Shown here: positions 47,584 through 57,376 of the stretch, one piece after another | Numbering within the stretch: position 1 is the first letter of the stretch | Layout: every line of letters begins with the position of its first letter | NCBI GenBank assembly: GCA_030160035.1 | Contig: BSNO01000003.1 | Location: 124,001 to 188,000 of the forward strand | Source of the DNA: Rhizobium albus | GTDB taxonomy: Bacteria; Pseudomonadota; Alphaproteobacteria; Rhizobiales; Rhizobiaceae | Length of the DNA: 64,000 nucleotides | Direction of reading: 5' to 3' | Program-made: the position numbers and the translations under genes | Notes under the pieces: model-generated | Database searches by the model: none | Told to the model about the DNA's origin: nothing | The model's input: only the letters and a program-made list of their open reading frames with translations

Positions 47584-47787
47584 ATGTCCGATCAGGATCA
47601 AAGTGAACTGCGCCTCATGGCGGCGCGGCTGCGGCAAGAGCACGAAGATTATGACGTCGCCATCAAGGCCATGATCCAGATCGGCTGCGAGGCGCTGCGT
47701 ATCCAGCGCATGAAGAAGAAAAAGCTCATCATCAAGGACCGGATCTCGCAGATCGAGGACCAGATCATACCGGACATCATTGCGTGA
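47584..47787 (+). CDS. DUF465 (YdcH-like) small protein, second copy
   Basis: A 67-residue protein with [20 protein letters not shown] followed by [24 protein letters not shown], the same family as the gene at 47189-47365 but with low identity, so this is not a recent duplicate. GGAAGG lies 4 nt before the ATG. It stands 10 bp upstream of purE and is probably part of the purEK transcript. Confidence 0.85.
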   Translation: MSDQDQSELRLMAARLRQEHEDYDVAIKAMIQIGCEALRIQRMKKKKLIIKDRISQIEDQIIPDIIA

Positions 47788-47797
47788 GGAGCAGGCC

Positions 47798-48322
47798 ATG
47801 AGCGCCGCTGGGACGCCCGTCGCCATCATCATGGGCAGCCAGTCCGACTGGGCCACCATGCGCCACGCGGCCGAAACGCTGGATGCACTGGATGTCGCCT
47901 ATGATTCGCGCATCGTTTCCGCGCATCGGACCCCCGATCGGCTCGTCGCCTTCGCCAAGGGTGCCCGCGATGCCGGCTTCAAGGTCGTGATTGCCGGTGC
48001 CGGCGGCGCGGCGCATCTGCCGGGCATGGCAGCTGCCATGACGCCTCTGCCCGTGTTCGGCGTGCCGGTCGAATCGAAGGCGCTGTCCGGCCAGGACAGC
48101 CTGCTCTCGATCGTTCAGATGCCGGCTGGCATACCGGTTGGAACGCTCGCCATCGGCCGGGCCGGCGCGGTCAACGCCGCCTTGATGGCAGCCGCCGTTC
48201 TTGCGCTTAACGATGCCGCCCTTGCCGACCGCCTCGACGCATGGCGCCGCAAACAAACCGAGGCCGTTGCCGAGCGCCCGGTCGACGATTCCCAGCCGGC
48301 CAGTGAAAGCAAGCATCCATGA
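47798..48322 (+). CDS. purE: N5-carboxyaminoimidazole ribonucleotide mutase
   Basis: It converts N5-CAIR to CAIR in purine synthesis. It has 174 residues. The active-site motifs [10 protein letters not shown] (about 13-22) and SAHRTPDRL (about 44-52) are intact, as is the [13 protein letters not shown] loop. The start MSAAGTP is chosen over a TTG-like extension. Its stop overlaps the purK start by 4 nt. Confidence 0.95.
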   Translation: MSAAGTPVAIIMGSQSDWATMRHAAETLDALDVAYDSRIVSAHRTPDRLVAFAKGARDAGFKVVIAGAGGAAHLPGMAAAMTPLPVFGVPVESKALSGQDSLLSIVQMPAGIPVGTLAIGRAGAVNAALMAAAVLALNDAALADRLDAWRRKQTEAVAERPVDDSQPASESKHP

Positions 48323-49398
48323 GCACCGTCCATCTGCCGCTCGGCAGCACCATCGGCATCGTCGGCGGTGGTCAGCTTGGGCGCATGCTTGCCATGGCGG
48401 CAGCAAAGCTCGGCTATCGCACAGTCGTGCTGGAGCCGCAGGCCGATTGCCCGGCAGCCCAGGTTGCCAACCGCCAGATCATCGGCGCTTACGACAGCCT
48501 CGAATCGCTCGAAGAGCTGGCGTCCTCTGCCCATGTGCTCACTTATGAGTTCGAGAATGTTCCTGTTGGCGGCTTGACGCATCTGTCGCGCTCCGTACCG
48601 GTCTTCCCGCCGGTGGGCGCCCTTGAAGTGTCGCAGGACCGGCTGGCCGAGAAGCGGTTCTTCGAAAAGGCCGGCATCGCCACTGCGCCTTACCGCGTCG
48701 TCGACGACCAGCAGATGCTGGAGGCGGCTCTGGCGGACTTTGAGGGTGAGGGCATCCTGAAGACGCGCCGTCTCGGCTATGATGGCAAAGGACAGCGCCG
48801 GTTCTCCAAGGGTGATCTGGCCGACCACGCGTTCGCCGATCTTGGCGCGGTGCCGGCAATCCTCGAAGCGGTGGTCCCGTTCGAACGGGAAGTGTCGGTG
48901 ATCGCCGTGCGCGCCCGCGATGGCGAGATGGTATTCTACGATCCCGCTGAAAACGTGCATCGTGACGGTATTCTGGCCACGTCGACCGTTCCGGCCTCTA
49001 TTTCCACGGCCACGGCCGAAGCTGCGATCGCTGCCGCCTCTGCCGTATTGGAAAGCATCAGCTATGTCGGTGTCATCGGCATCGAGTTCTTCGTGCTCGC
49101 CGATGGCAGCCTCATTGCCAACGAGATGGCGCCGCGCGTGCACAATTCCGGCCACTGGACCGAGGCTGCCTGCCTGATCTCGCAATTCGAGAATCACATC
49201 CGCGCGGTCGCCGGTCTGCCGCTTGGCTCGACGGAACGCCACAGCGACTGCGAGATGTACAATCTGCTCGGCCGCGAAGTTGCCGAGATTGCTCACCTCG
49301 CCGCCGAGCCGGATGTTTCGCTTCACATCTATGGCAAGGGCGAAGCGCGGGCAGGCCGCAAGATGGGACATTATACGCGGGTGAAACCGCGCATTTGA
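48319..49398 (+). CDS. purK: N5-carboxyaminoimidazole ribonucleotide synthase
   Basis: An ATP-grasp enzyme that makes N5-CAIR from AIR, ATP and bicarbonate. It has 359 residues. [21 protein letters not shown] at the N-terminus, TYEFENVP, the ATP-grasp [12 protein letters not shown], and the C-terminal [14 protein letters not shown] are diagnostic. ATGA overlap with purE indicates tight coupling. A terminator lies at 49479-49500. Confidence 0.96.
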   Translation: MSTVHLPLGSTIGIVGGGQLGRMLAMAAAKLGYRTVVLEPQADCPAAQVANRQIIGAYDSLESLEELASSAHVLTYEFENVPVGGLTHLSRSVPVFPPVGALEVSQDRLAEKRFFEKAGIATAPYRVVDDQQMLEAALADFEGEGILKTRRLGYDGKGQRRFSKGDLADHAFADLGAVPAILEAVVPFEREVSVIAVRARDGEMVFYDPAENVHRDGILATSTVPASISTATAEAAIAAASAVLESISYVGVIGIEFFVLADGSLIANEMAPRVHNSGHWTEAACLISQFENHIRAVAGLPLGSTERHSDCEMYNLLGREVAEIAHLAAEPDVSLHIYGKGEARAGRKMGHYTRVKPRI

Positions 49399-49432
49399 TC
49401 CGGATTTTGCAGGATTACGTGGCTGCCATCGG

Positions 49433-49459
49433 TTGACACGTTCCGGGGGAGGATATACA
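49433..49459 (+). promoter_or_regulatory. promoter of rpmJ
   Basis: A perfect TTGACA (49433-49438) and TATACA (49454-49459) with a short 15-nt spacer. It lies about 100 bp before rpmJ, and the purEK terminator falls inside the leader. Confidence 0.4.
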
Positions 49460-49478
49460 CCCCGCCCAACGTTTCCAG

Positions 49479-49500
49479 CGCGCCTCATTGGGCGCGTTTT
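49479..49500 (+). terminator. terminator after purEK
   Basis: CGCGCC (49479-49484) and GGCGCG (49491-49496) followed by TTTT. It lies downstream of the rpmJ promoter candidate, so it could also attenuate rpmJ. Confidence 0.6.
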
Positions 49501-49561
49501 GATTGTTTAAAGCCCGGTCTTGCCTCAGGCAGTCGAGCGGGCCTTTTGCGGACAGAGTAAG

Positions 49562-49687
49562 ATGAAGATCAAGAATTCGCTCAAGTCGCTGAAGACCCGT
49601 CACCGCGAGAACCGCCTGGTTCGCCGCAAGGGCCGGGTCTACATCATCAACAAGCAGAATCCGCGCTTCAAGGCCCGTCAGGGCTGA
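49562..49687 (+). CDS. rpmJ: ribosomal protein L36 (zinc-free form)
   Basis: A 41-residue ribosomal protein. It starts [17 protein letters not shown], continues [18 protein letters not shown] and ends KARQG. It lacks the Cys-Cys-Cys-His zinc ligands of the C-plus type, which fits the alphaproteobacterial version. It stands alone between purK and the TPR gene. Confidence 0.93.
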   Translation: MKIKNSLKSLKTRHRENRLVRRKGRVYIINKQNPRFKARQG

Positions 49688-49692
49688 TTGCG

Positions 49693-49722
49693 CGTCGCCC
49701 TCTCGTGGGGCGATGTCATTGT
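49693..49722 (+). terminator. weak terminator after rpmJ
   Basis: CGTCGCCC (49693-49700) and GGGCGATG (49708-49715), an 8-bp stem with one G-T pair, followed by a T-rich stretch. Confidence 0.4.
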
Positions 49723-49814
49723 TGTTGAAAGATCAGAGGGCTCGCAGCTGACGCTTGCGGGTCCTCACGATATTTTGCGATTGCAAATCGGGGGGTCTGT
49801 TCTACCCTCTTCCC

Positions 49815-50462
49815 ATGCAACGCACCCTGTCCGCCCGAACCGCTCTGCTCGCCGCGACGCTGATCGTCGTGCCCTGCACGCTCGCGCTTGCGCAAGACGC
49901 CAATCAGTCACCCGCCGACAGTCCCGCGGTTGCGCAGCCAACTTCCCCTCAGGCAGCCGCCTTGACCGGCGAAATCAGCGATGCCGATCCGCTAGACGGG
50001 CTGTTCGCCAATCTCAAGCGCGTGAGCGACCCGGCCGAAGGCAGACGCATCGTCAGGGAAATCTGGGCCGAATGGGGTGATTCCGGCAGCGCTACCGTCA
50101 ATGTTCTGATGCAATGGGCGACCGAGGCGATGGAGGACGAGCGCTACGGCACTGCGCTGGATTTGCTCGATCAGGTCACCGTGCTGAAGCCGGACTTTCC
50201 CGAAGGGTTCAACAAGCGCGCCACGCTGCATTTCATGATGGACGATCATGCCAAGTCGCTGGCCGACATCCACCGTGTGCTGTCACTCGAGCCGCGCCAT
50301 TTCGGCGCCCTGTCGGGCATGGCCGCGATTATGACCGAAGCGGGCAACGACCGGCTGGCTCTGCGTGCCTATGAGCGCGTTCTCGAAATCTATCCGTCCG
50401 ACCGCAACGCACAGGGCAAAGTGGTCGAGATCGAGGACAAGATCGAAGGCGACCCTGTCTGA
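49815..50462 (+). CDS. TPR-repeat exported protein
   Basis: A 215-residue protein with a signal peptide (ALLAATLIVVPCTLALA, cut near LAQ). Residues about 115-205 contain two to three TPRs: YGTALDLLDQVTVLKPDFPEGFNKRA (in part), AKSLADIHRVLSLEPRHFGA and ALRAYERVLEIYPSDRNA. It is probably a periplasmic scaffold of the kind conserved in rhizobia; the partner is unknown. ATG at 49815 is chosen by the signal sequence; the longer frame has none. It converges with the MFS gene 3 bp away. Confidence 0.82.
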   Translation: MQRTLSARTALLAATLIVVPCTLALAQDANQSPADSPAVAQPTSPQAAALTGEISDADPLDGLFANLKRVSDPAEGRRIVREIWAEWGDSGSATVNVLMQWATEAMEDERYGTALDLLDQVTVLKPDFPEGFNKRATLHFMMDDHAKSLADIHRVLSLEPRHFGALSGMAAIMTEAGNDRLALRAYERVLEIYPSDRNAQGKVVEIEDKIEGDPV

Positions 50463-50465
50463 TCT

Positions 50466-51749
50466 TCAAGCTGCGGAGGACTGTCGGTCGCTCGGTCCGG
50501 GCTCCGATGGGCTGTCCACATTCGCCCTCGGGTCGAGGTGAATGCCCTGCTGCGTCGCCACGCGCACCGAGGGAAGCGTCTTGAACGCCTCCTTGTCGGC
50601 GTCTGGCACTGCAGCACGGCGGCGCGATCTGAGGATGGCGTAGACCGCGATCGACAGATGCGAGACGAGCGTGACGGCGAAGATCGCATGCGGCCCTCCG
50701 GCGTCCATCGCCGGGCCTCCGATCGTCGGCCCGACGATCGTTCCGATGCCGTAAAGCAGCAGCAAGCCGCCCGATACCTTCACGAAATCCTCCGGGCGGG
50801 CGAAGTCGTTCGCGTGGGCGACGGCGATCGGGTAGAGCGTGTAGGACGCGGCACCGTAAAGCGCGATCAGCACGAACAGCACGGTGAGATCGGTCGCGAC
50901 GGTGACCATCATCAAAATGCCGACCGTGCCAGCAAGTGCAGCGACAGCGGCAAGCACGTAGCGGCGATCCACACGGTCCGACAGGCGCCCGGCTGGAAAC
51001 TGGGCGACGGCACCCGCAAAGATCGTCACGCTCATCAGCGATGCGACTGCGCCTTCCGCAAGGCCGACCTGTGCCGCAAACACCGGCCCCAGCGTGCCGA
51101 ACGCACCATTGGCGACGCCGATCAGGAAGATCGAGACGCAGGCGACCGGTGAATTGCGATAGAGCCCCTTGAGATCGAGCCGCACTTCCCTGAGGGGGGA
51201 GGGACTGACGGCGCTCGAAACCGCAGTCGGGAGCAACGCCATGCAATAAAGTATGCCGGCGATCATGAAAAATGTTGGCGTTGAGATGTCGCCGGTGGCG
51301 ATCGACATCTGCCCTGCGACGATCGCCACATAGGTGATCGTCATGTAGAGCGAAAACACCATGCCGCGGCTGTCATTGGTCGAGCGCTCGTTGAGCCAGC
51401 TCTCGATGACCATGAAGACGGCGGCCATCGAAAAGCCCGTGAGCGCCCGAAGCAGGATCCAGGCGATCGGGTCGACCAGAAGGCCGGTGAGCAGGGCCAC
51501 GATCGCTGCACCGGCTGCAAAGGCGGAAAACGCCCGCACATGCCCGATTCGCTTCACGAGCCGCGGAGCGAGCAGGCAGCCGAGCACGAAGCCGCTGGCC
51601 CATGACGTGCCGAGAAGACCGAGGCTGGCGGAGGAAAAACCCTCCATCGAACCACGCATGGGCAGCAAAAGGCCGTGAAGACCATTGCCGGCAAGCAGGA
51701 AGGCCGTGCCCAGGAGAAGAGCGAAGATGGGTAGCAGGTTGCGGGCCAT
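50466..51749 (-). CDS. MFS transporter (YcaD-like)
   Basis: A 427-residue inner-membrane protein with 12 predicted helices. The loop 2-3 motif is APRLVKRIGHVRAF (MFS motif A variant), followed by the symmetrical GRLSDRVDRRYVLA in the second half. It resembles the YcaD subgroup of major facilitators; the substrate is unknown. The C-terminal 45 residues are hydrophilic. A GTG directly before the ATG is an alternative start. It diverges from a 52-aa membrane protein. Confidence 0.88.
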   Translation of the reverse strand: MARNLLPIFALLLGTAFLLAGNGLHGLLLPMRGSMEGFSSASLGLLGTSWASGFVLGCLLAPRLVKRIGHVRAFSAFAAGAAIVALLTGLLVDPIAWILLRALTGFSMAAVFMVIESWLNERSTNDSRGMVFSLYMTITYVAIVAGQMSIATGDISTPTFFMIAGILYCMALLPTAVSSAVSPSPLREVRLDLKGLYRNSPVACVSIFLIGVANGAFGTLGPVFAAQVGLAEGAVASLMSVTIFAGAVAQFPAGRLSDRVDRRYVLAAVAALAGTVGILMMVTVATDLTVLFVLIALYGAASYTLYPIAVAHANDFARPEDFVKVSGGLLLLYGIGTIVGPTIGGPAMDAGGPHAIFAVTLVSHLSIAVYAILRSRRRAAVPDADKEAFKTLPSVRVATQQGIHLDPRANVDSPSEPGPSDRQSSAA

Positions 51750-51899
51750 CACTCAGTCCGTCATCCATTCGATAGCCGCCGGATACAGAACTTCACCGGT
51801 AAGGAAAACCCATCACGTTCAAAAATGCGATGCGGTTGACCCAGGCGAGCGCTGCTTTATGGCTGTGCCACGGCGTTGGCCCGGCGATGGGATTCGATT

Positions 51900-51914
51900 A
51901 TCGGAAGTTCCGAT
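51900..51914. promoter_or_regulatory. 15-bp perfect palindrome, operator candidate
   Basis: ATCGGAA-G-TTCCGAT, 7-bp arms around one central base, in the 240-bp divergent region between the MFS gene and the 52-aa membrane protein. Confidence 0.4.
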
Positions 51915-51989
51915 GCTCGTGCTGAAATGAGTCGGAGCGGCTCGGTGCGCCTTGGCGGGCGTACGGCACTCTGATTGAGGAGACGATGC

Positions 51990-52148
51990 ATGTCGAAGGC
52001 GATCTCGATTCTGCTCCTGCTGGCGATGATCGTTCACATCATTCGTCCACTCGGGCTTCCCGGCCTCAAACGCCGCAAGGATTTCTGGAAGATCGCAGTG
52101 GTGGCGCTCGCCGTCACCATGGCGACGGTGCTTATTCGCCCAACATAG
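51990..52148 (+). CDS. small membrane protein of 52 residues
   Basis: MSKAISILLLLAMIVHIIRP followed by LGLPGLKRRKDFWKIAVVAL and a short helical end. It has two transmembrane helices joined by a basic loop (LKRRKDFWK). GAGGAG lies 7 nt before the ATG, a good ribosome site. It is similar to small conserved rhizobial membrane proteins of unknown role. The last 17 bp overlap the convergent SGNH gene. Confidence 0.7.
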   Translation: MSKAISILLLLAMIVHIIRPLGLPGLKRRKDFWKIAVVALAVTMATVLIRPT

Positions 52149-52935
52149 CGATGTCGGGTTCTGGCGTTTCGGCTTCCGCGTCGCGGACCGGGAAAAGCCC
52201 GCGCGACCGGCGCGTTTCCGATTCGATGATGACGCCTGCCACGAGGTCTGCCCAATAGCCGTAGCCCTTCGCGCTCGCATGAAAGCCGTCGATGGCGAAG
52301 CCTTCGCGGTCATGGGCGGTGAGGCGTGGCGCGGCGATCGTAAACCGTTCGCGGCAAAGCTGATGGCCGAGTTCGTTGATCATCGCAACGCGCAGTTCGA
52401 GAATCTGGCCGAGCAGTTTCGGCAAAGCCGGCACGGTGCGCATGTCGATGATCGGCGACCAGATCAGCGTCGCATCGGGCCATTTGGCGTGCAGCGCAAA
52501 CAGCATCCCGCCGAATCCGTCGTCGAAGCGCCGCCGCGGCACAAAATCCTTCATGTCGTTGGTGCCGGCCAGCACCAGAATGTGCGTGAAAGGCTCGCGC
52601 CGGATGTTCGGGATGACGTGATCGCGCAATTCCTCGGTGGTGGCCGAATTCGCGCCGATCGTGCGCCATTTTACCGACGCGCCGAAATGCTCCGAAAGCC
52701 GCGCGGCAAGCTTGGGTGCCAGCGTCTCGTCCATGTGATCGGCACCGACGCCGGCCGCCGACGAATCGCCCATGACGAGAATGTGGAAGCGTGGCTCCGA
52801 CTGCGATCCGACCTGGCCGGCGGTGCGCCCAGGCGGCGGAGAAAGGCGCGGCGTGCGTCGGCGAACGCCAAAGCTCTGCGCGAGGGCAATGGGCGAAAGC
52901 AGCCAGCTGAGAAGGCCGTTGTACCGATAACGCAT
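52132..52935 (-). CDS. SGNH/GDSL-family hydrolase
   Basis: A 267-residue hydrolase. The blocks ILVMGDSSAAG (about 52-62, catalytic serine), NSATTEE (glycine/Asn block), VLAGTNDMKD (about 120) and DGFHASAKGYGYWA (catalytic Asp and His) are all present, so it should be active as an esterase or acetylhydrolase. There is no clear signal peptide, although residues 8-20 are hydrophobic. Relatives act on short acyl or acetyl esters. It overlaps the 52-aa membrane gene at its 3' end. Confidence 0.83.
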   Translation of the reverse strand: MRYRYNGLLSWLLSPIALAQSFGVRRRTPRLSPPPGRTAGQVGSQSEPRFHILVMGDSSAAGVGADHMDETLAPKLAARLSEHFGASVKWRTIGANSATTEELRDHVIPNIRREPFTHILVLAGTNDMKDFVPRRRFDDGFGGMLFALHAKWPDATLIWSPIIDMRTVPALPKLLGQILELRVAMINELGHQLCRERFTIAAPRLTAHDREGFAIDGFHASAKGYGYWADLVAGVIIESETRRSRGLFPVRDAEAETPEPDIAMLGE

Positions 52936-52949
52936 TCCGATCCTGTCTC

Positions 52950-52993
52950 ACAAAACGAAACCGCCCGCCACCCTTGGAAGGGGTGGCGGACGG
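52950..52993 (-). terminator. terminator of fbaB
   Basis: CCGCCCGCCACCC (52961-52973) against GGGTGGCGGACGG (52981-52993), 12 of 13 paired, with a T-rich tail on the minus strand. Confidence 0.8.
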
Positions 52994-53045
52994 TCACATC
53001 TTGCAATGCACAATCGAACGTTTCGGCTAAGGCCGGTCTAGAAGG

Positions 53046-54071
53046 TCAGGCCGCCGTTTCCAGCTCACGCTTCCAGTTGCCGATCGCGGCGAGCCCATTC
53101 ATCTCGGCGCGGTGGCTGAACGCGCGCTGACCGGCAGCGACGTTTTCGGAGCGTCCGCCCCAAGCCTTCAGTGCGGCCGCCTGCAGGGCGCGACCGTAGG
53201 AGAAGGTCACCGGCCAAGGCAGATCCTGGCTGGCATTCATCGCCGACAGATGCGCGGTTGCCTCTTCGTCCGACTGGCCGCCCGATAGGAAGGCAATGCC
53301 GGCGACGTCGCTCGGCACATTGGCCTTGAGGCACTTCACGGTCTTCTCGGCGACTTCCTCGACGGAGGCTTTACGGGCGTTCTTGCCGTCGATGACCATG
53401 TTGGGCTTCAGCACCATGCCGTCGAGCGCGACGCGTGCGAGGTCGAGTTCCGCAAACACGGCTTTCAGCACCGCGTCGGTCACCTCGTAGCAGCGATCGA
53501 TCGAATGGTCGCCCGGCGTGCCGTCCATCAGGATCTCCGGCTCGACGATTGGCACGATGCCGGCTTCCTGGCAGAGCGCAGCATAGCGGGCGAGCGCATG
53601 GGCGTTCGCGTGGATGGCGCCTTTCGTAGGCAGGTCGTTGGAGATCGAGATCACGCCGCGCCATTTGGCAAAGCGCGCGCCGAGTTCGTAGTATTCGGCG
53701 AGCCGCTCGCGCAGGCCGTCGAGGCCCTCGGTGACCGTTTCGCCCGGATAGCCGGCCAGCGGCTTGGCACCCATGTCGACCTTGATGCCGGGCACCGCAC
53801 CCGCATTGCGGATGAGTTCGACGAGCGACGTGCCGTCGGCAGCCTTCTGGCGCAGTGTTTCATCGTAGAGGATAACGCCCGAGATGCGCTGGCTCATCGC
53901 CGGTTCGGCGCGGAACAGCATCTCGCGGTAATCGCGGCGCGCATCTTCAGTGGAGGTGAGGCCGATCGTGTCGAACCGCTTCTTGATGGTGCCCGACGAC
54001 TCGTCCGCAGCAAGAATGCCCTTGCCCCGAGCCACCATTGCAGCCGCAATATCCTGAAGCTTTTCAACCAT
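53046..54071 (-). CDS. fbaB: class I fructose-bisphosphate aldolase
   Basis: It splits fructose-1,6-bisphosphate to glyceraldehyde-3-phosphate and DHAP. It has 341 residues. ARGKGILAADESSGTIKKRF (about 14-33) and the Schiff-base lysine in MVLKPNMVIDG are class I features. No class II zinc site is present. It is the last gene of a cluster whose other members are pgk, gap and tkt. A 115-bp gap to pgk contains a long inverted repeat. A terminator follows. Confidence 0.95.
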   Translation of the reverse strand: MVEKLQDIAAAMVARGKGILAADESSGTIKKRFDTIGLTSTEDARRDYREMLFRAEPAMSQRISGVILYDETLRQKAADGTSLVELIRNAGAVPGIKVDMGAKPLAGYPGETVTEGLDGLRERLAEYYELGARFAKWRGVISISNDLPTKGAIHANAHALARYAALCQEAGIVPIVEPEILMDGTPGDHSIDRCYEVTDAVLKAVFAELDLARVALDGMVLKPNMVIDGKNARKASVEEVAEKTVKCLKANVPSDVAGIAFLSGGQSDEEATAHLSAMNASQDLPWPVTFSYGRALQAAALKAWGGRSENVAAGQRAFSHRAEMNGLAAIGNWKRELETAA

Positions 54072-54146
54072 TCCAGACGTCTCCTGTTCGAATTGGCTAA
54101 GCCGTTAGCAGACTAGTTCCGACGAGGAAATGACACCCGAAACGCC

Positions 54147-54177
54147 TTAAACGATTGAAAAAAATTCAATCGTTTAA
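54147..54177. repeat. 31-bp perfect inverted repeat between pgk and fbaB
   Basis: TTAAACGATTGAA (54147-54159), five A, TTCAATCGTTTAA (54165-54177). The arms are perfect over 13 bp and AT-rich. It sits 10 bp past the pgk stop and 76 bp before fbaB. It can act as a weak terminator or as an operator for a sugar-responsive regulator. Confidence 0.7.
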
Positions 54178-54186
54178 AAGTTGGCT

Positions 54187-55386
54187 TCAAACTTTGAGTG
54201 CCGAAACTCCGGGCAGGTCCTTCCCTTCCATCCACTCCAGAAAGGCCCCGCCGGCCGTCGACACATAGGTGAAGTCGTCGGTCACGTCCGCTTGGTTCAG
54301 CGCCGCAACGGTATCGCCTCCGCCGGCGACCGACACCAGATTGCCATCTCGCGTACGTTCGGCGGCATGGCGTGCCGCGGCGACCGTAGCCTTGTGGAAT
54401 GGCTCGATCTCGAACGCGCCGAGCGGGCCGTTCCAGACGAGCGTCTTCGCCCGGTCGATCCAGCCATCGATCGCCTCGACCGAGCGCGGACCCACGTCGA
54501 GGATCATCGCGTCGGCTGGCACATTGGCGATGTCCACGGTCTCGCTTGCGGCGCCGGCCTTGAACTCGCGCGCGACCACGGCATCGACGGGCAGGACGAT
54601 TGCGCAGCCGGCGGAAGCGGCCTCGATCATGATCTGCTTGGCTGTCGCCGCGAGATCGTGCTCGCAGAGCGATTTGCCGACATCGGTGCCGCGCGCCGCG
54701 AGGAAGGTGTTGGCCATGCCGCCGCCGATGACAAGCGCGTCGACCTTTTTCACGAGGTTCATCAGGAGATCGAGCTTCGTCGACACCTTGGCGCCGCCGA
54801 CGATCGCCACGACCGGCTTTTCCGGATTGCCGAGACCCTTTTCGAGCGCCTTCAGCTCCGCTTCCATCGTCCGTCCCGCATAGGCGGGTAGACGCCGGGC
54901 TAGGCCCTCGGTGGAGGCATGCGCCCGATGGGCAGCCGAGAAGGCGTCATTCACGTAGATGTCGCCGAGAGCGGCAAGTTCGTCCGTGAATGCCGGATCA
55001 TTGGCTTCCTCGCCGGCGTAGAAGCGGGTATTCTCCATCAGCATGATGTCGCCATTGGCCATCTTTGCGATGGCCTTCTGCATCGCGTCGCCGATGCAAT
55101 CGGTGGCAAAGACCACGTCGTGGTCCAGCGCCTCTTCCAAAGCGCGGGCGACAGGGGCCAGGGACATGTCGTCCACCCGCTTGCCCTTCGGGCGGCCGAA
55201 ATGCGCAAGCAGGATGACCTTGGCACCTTTGCCGGACAGTTCCTCGATCGTCGGCAGCACCCGTTCGATCCGGGTCATGTCGCTGACATAGCCGTTTTCC
55301 ATCGGCACGTTGAGATCCACCCGGACCAGAGCGCGTTTGCCCGAAACATCGGTGAGATCGTCGAGAGTGCGAAAAGCCGGCATCAT
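54187..55386 (-). CDS. pgk: phosphoglycerate kinase
   Basis: It makes ATP from 1,3-bisphosphoglycerate. It has 399 residues. [15 protein letters not shown] (about 17-31), [36 protein letters not shown] and [12 protein letters not shown] are the family motifs. ATG at 55386 with AAGGGGA upstream; the next codon is also ATG. It lies 76 bp downstream of the antiporter on the same strand. Confidence 0.97.
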   Translation of the reverse strand: MMPAFRTLDDLTDVSGKRALVRVDLNVPMENGYVSDMTRIERVLPTIEELSGKGAKVILLAHFGRPKGKRVDDMSLAPVARALEEALDHDVVFATDCIGDAMQKAIAKMANGDIMLMENTRFYAGEEANDPAFTDELAALGDIYVNDAFSAAHRAHASTEGLARRLPAYAGRTMEAELKALEKGLGNPEKPVVAIVGGAKVSTKLDLLMNLVKKVDALVIGGGMANTFLAARGTDVGKSLCEHDLAATAKQIMIEAASAGCAIVLPVDAVVAREFKAGAASETVDIANVPADAMILDVGPRSVEAIDGWIDRAKTLVWNGPLGAFEIEPFHKATVAAARHAAERTRDGNLVSVAGGGDTVAALNQADVTDDFTYVSTAGGAFLEWMEGKDLPGVSALKV

Positions 55387-55462
55387 GAATTCCCCTTGTG
55401 TGGCGCGGGAGACAATACAAATGCCCTGCGCTGACGCAAGTCGGACCATGGACCGCCCAATG

Positions 55463-57376
55463 CTAATCGCTTGCCGACTGCTTCTCGCCGGGAGCGGGTT
55501 GCGGCTCCTGATCGTCCGTCGAGTCCGTCGCAGGCGCCAACGATGAGGGCGGCGGGCCGAGCGGTGTCTTGGGCGGCGGCTGCCTGCGCTTTACGCGCTG
55601 GCGCAAATGCGCCGCGATCTCACGGGCCGAAAGAAAGACGGGGATGTTCGGCCGGTTGCTGTCGGGATCGAGCGAGAGGCCGGCGCTCGTGATCCGGCCC
55701 TGATCGTCCACATCGCGCACGATGATCTCGACATTCTTGAGCACCACACGGTCACCGAACTCGGCCTTGCCTCCAAGCCTCTTCGTCAGCAACGCATCGA
55801 TGCTGAGTTCCAGCTCATCCTTCGCCAGCCCGATGTCGTAGGCAGCATGCAGGTCCTTGGCGGGGCGCTGCGGATCGATCGAGAACTCGCCGAAGAATTC
55901 CGCATCGTCGGATTGCACCGGCAATGGGCTGGCGAAGAGCCGGTCGAGCAGGCGGGGATAGCGCGACGAGATGAAGAGATAGACATAGTCACCCGCCTGC
56001 AGGCGGCCGGCATATTGATAGCGCATGGACTTGCCATCGCGGATGACGAGCGACGGTCTCGCCCAACGCGGGATGCGCTCGCCGGTCGCCACGGGGCTGT
56101 CCGGCACGACGCGATAGGCGAGAAGCTCGTGCAGCGCGGTACCCGGCAGCTCAAGCTCGACCTTGTCGACCGGGCCGATCCGCGCCGGAACCACGAGCCC
56201 GAGCCGGCGGGCGAGGGGATTGATGGTCCAGCCTTGCACGATGAGCGACACCAAGACGATGATGAAGGCGGCGTTGAAGAAGGTCGTGGCGTTCTCGAGG
56301 TTGCCAAGCAGCGGCAGGATCGCGAGCAGGATCGAGACCGCGCCCCGCAGTCCCACCCATGAGACGAATGCTGTCTCCTCCCGCTTGTAGTCGAAGGGCA
56401 GAAGCGTGAGCCACACCGCGAGCGGCCGGGCGATGAAGATCAGGAAAACCGCCATGGCGATCGCCGGCACCGCGATGGCTGGAAACTGCGACGGCGTGGC
56501 CAAAAGTCCCAGAAGCAGGAACATGAGGATCTGCGCCAGCCACGTCATGCCGTCCTGAAAGCGTTTCAACGTCGGCGCCGACCGGATCTGCCGATTGCCC
56601 GCATAGAGACCCGCCACATAGACGGCGAGGAAGCCCGAGCCGCCGGCAACGCCGGTTGCAGAAAAGACGAGCAGCGACAAGGCGATGACGAAGATCGGCG
56701 TCAGTCCGCGCTCCAGATTGAGGCGGTTGACGAGGCTGACGATGATCATGCCGCCGATGAAGCCGGCAAGCAGCCCGACGCCCATCTGCAGGCCGAAGCT
56801 GATCAGCAGATCGACGCCCATTTCACTAAGCGGTGTTCCGTTGGCGATCAGTTGGACCAGCGTGATGGTGAGGAAGATCGCCATAGGGTCGTTGGAGCTG
56901 GATTCGATCTCCAGCGTAGAGCGGACCTTGTCGCGGATATTGATGCCGCCGATGCGCAGCAGGAAGAAGACGGCGGCTGCGTCCGTCGAGCCGACGATCG
57001 CGCCGAAAAGCAGCGCTTCCAGCCAGCCGAAGTCGAAGACGAAACGGGCGGCGAGCGCAAAGAACAGCGTCGTTAGAACCACTCCGATGGTCGCCAGCGC
57101 AATCGCCGGCGCGGCCGCTTGCCTGAAGGACTGGATCGACGTTCCGAAACCGGAGTCGAACAGGATGATCGCCAGCGCCAGCGAGCCGATGAAATAGGCA
57201 GCCGATGCATTGCTGAAATTGATGCCGAGGCCGTCGACGCCTGCTGCAAGACCGATGCAGAGGAAGAGCAACAGGAGCGGTGCGCCGAAGCGAAAGGCAA
57301 GAAGGCTCGAAAAGGCTGATATGAGAACAAGAAGCGTCCCGATAAGGATTACGAGATACATCGCTTCAAGCATCAT
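55463..57376 (-). CDS. CPA1-type potassium/proton antiporter
   Basis: A 637-residue membrane protein. About 12 helices over 1-390 with the ion-site aspartates in [12 protein letters not shown] and [12 protein letters not shown], and [12 protein letters not shown]. It carries cytoplasmic regulatory modules (a TrkA-C-like segment around 400-485, then a CorC-like domain to about 590) and an intrinsically disordered Pro-rich tail. It matches the NhaP2/CvrA potassium/proton antiporter layout. It lies between gap and pgk, where many rhizobia have other genes. ATG at 57376 has GGAG 10 nt upstream; another ATG lies 5 codons later. Confidence 0.88.
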   Translation of the reverse strand: MMLEAMYLVILIGTLLVLISAFSSLLAFRFGAPLLLLFLCIGLAAGVDGLGINFSNASAAYFIGSLALAIILFDSGFGTSIQSFRQAAAPAIALATIGVVLTTLFFALAARFVFDFGWLEALLFGAIVGSTDAAAVFFLLRIGGINIRDKVRSTLEIESSSNDPMAIFLTITLVQLIANGTPLSEMGVDLLISFGLQMGVGLLAGFIGGMIIVSLVNRLNLERGLTPIFVIALSLLVFSATGVAGGSGFLAVYVAGLYAGNRQIRSAPTLKRFQDGMTWLAQILMFLLLGLLATPSQFPAIAVPAIAMAVFLIFIARPLAVWLTLLPFDYKREETAFVSWVGLRGAVSILLAILPLLGNLENATTFFNAAFIIVLVSLIVQGWTINPLARRLGLVVPARIGPVDKVELELPGTALHELLAYRVVPDSPVATGERIPRWARPSLVIRDGKSMRYQYAGRLQAGDYVYLFISSRYPRLLDRLFASPLPVQSDDAEFFGEFSIDPQRPAKDLHAAYDIGLAKDELELSIDALLTKRLGGKAEFGDRVVLKNVEIIVRDVDDQGRITSAGLSLDPDSNRPNIPVFLSAREIAAHLRQRVKRRQPPPKTPLGPPPSSLAPATDSTDDQEPQPAPGEKQSASD

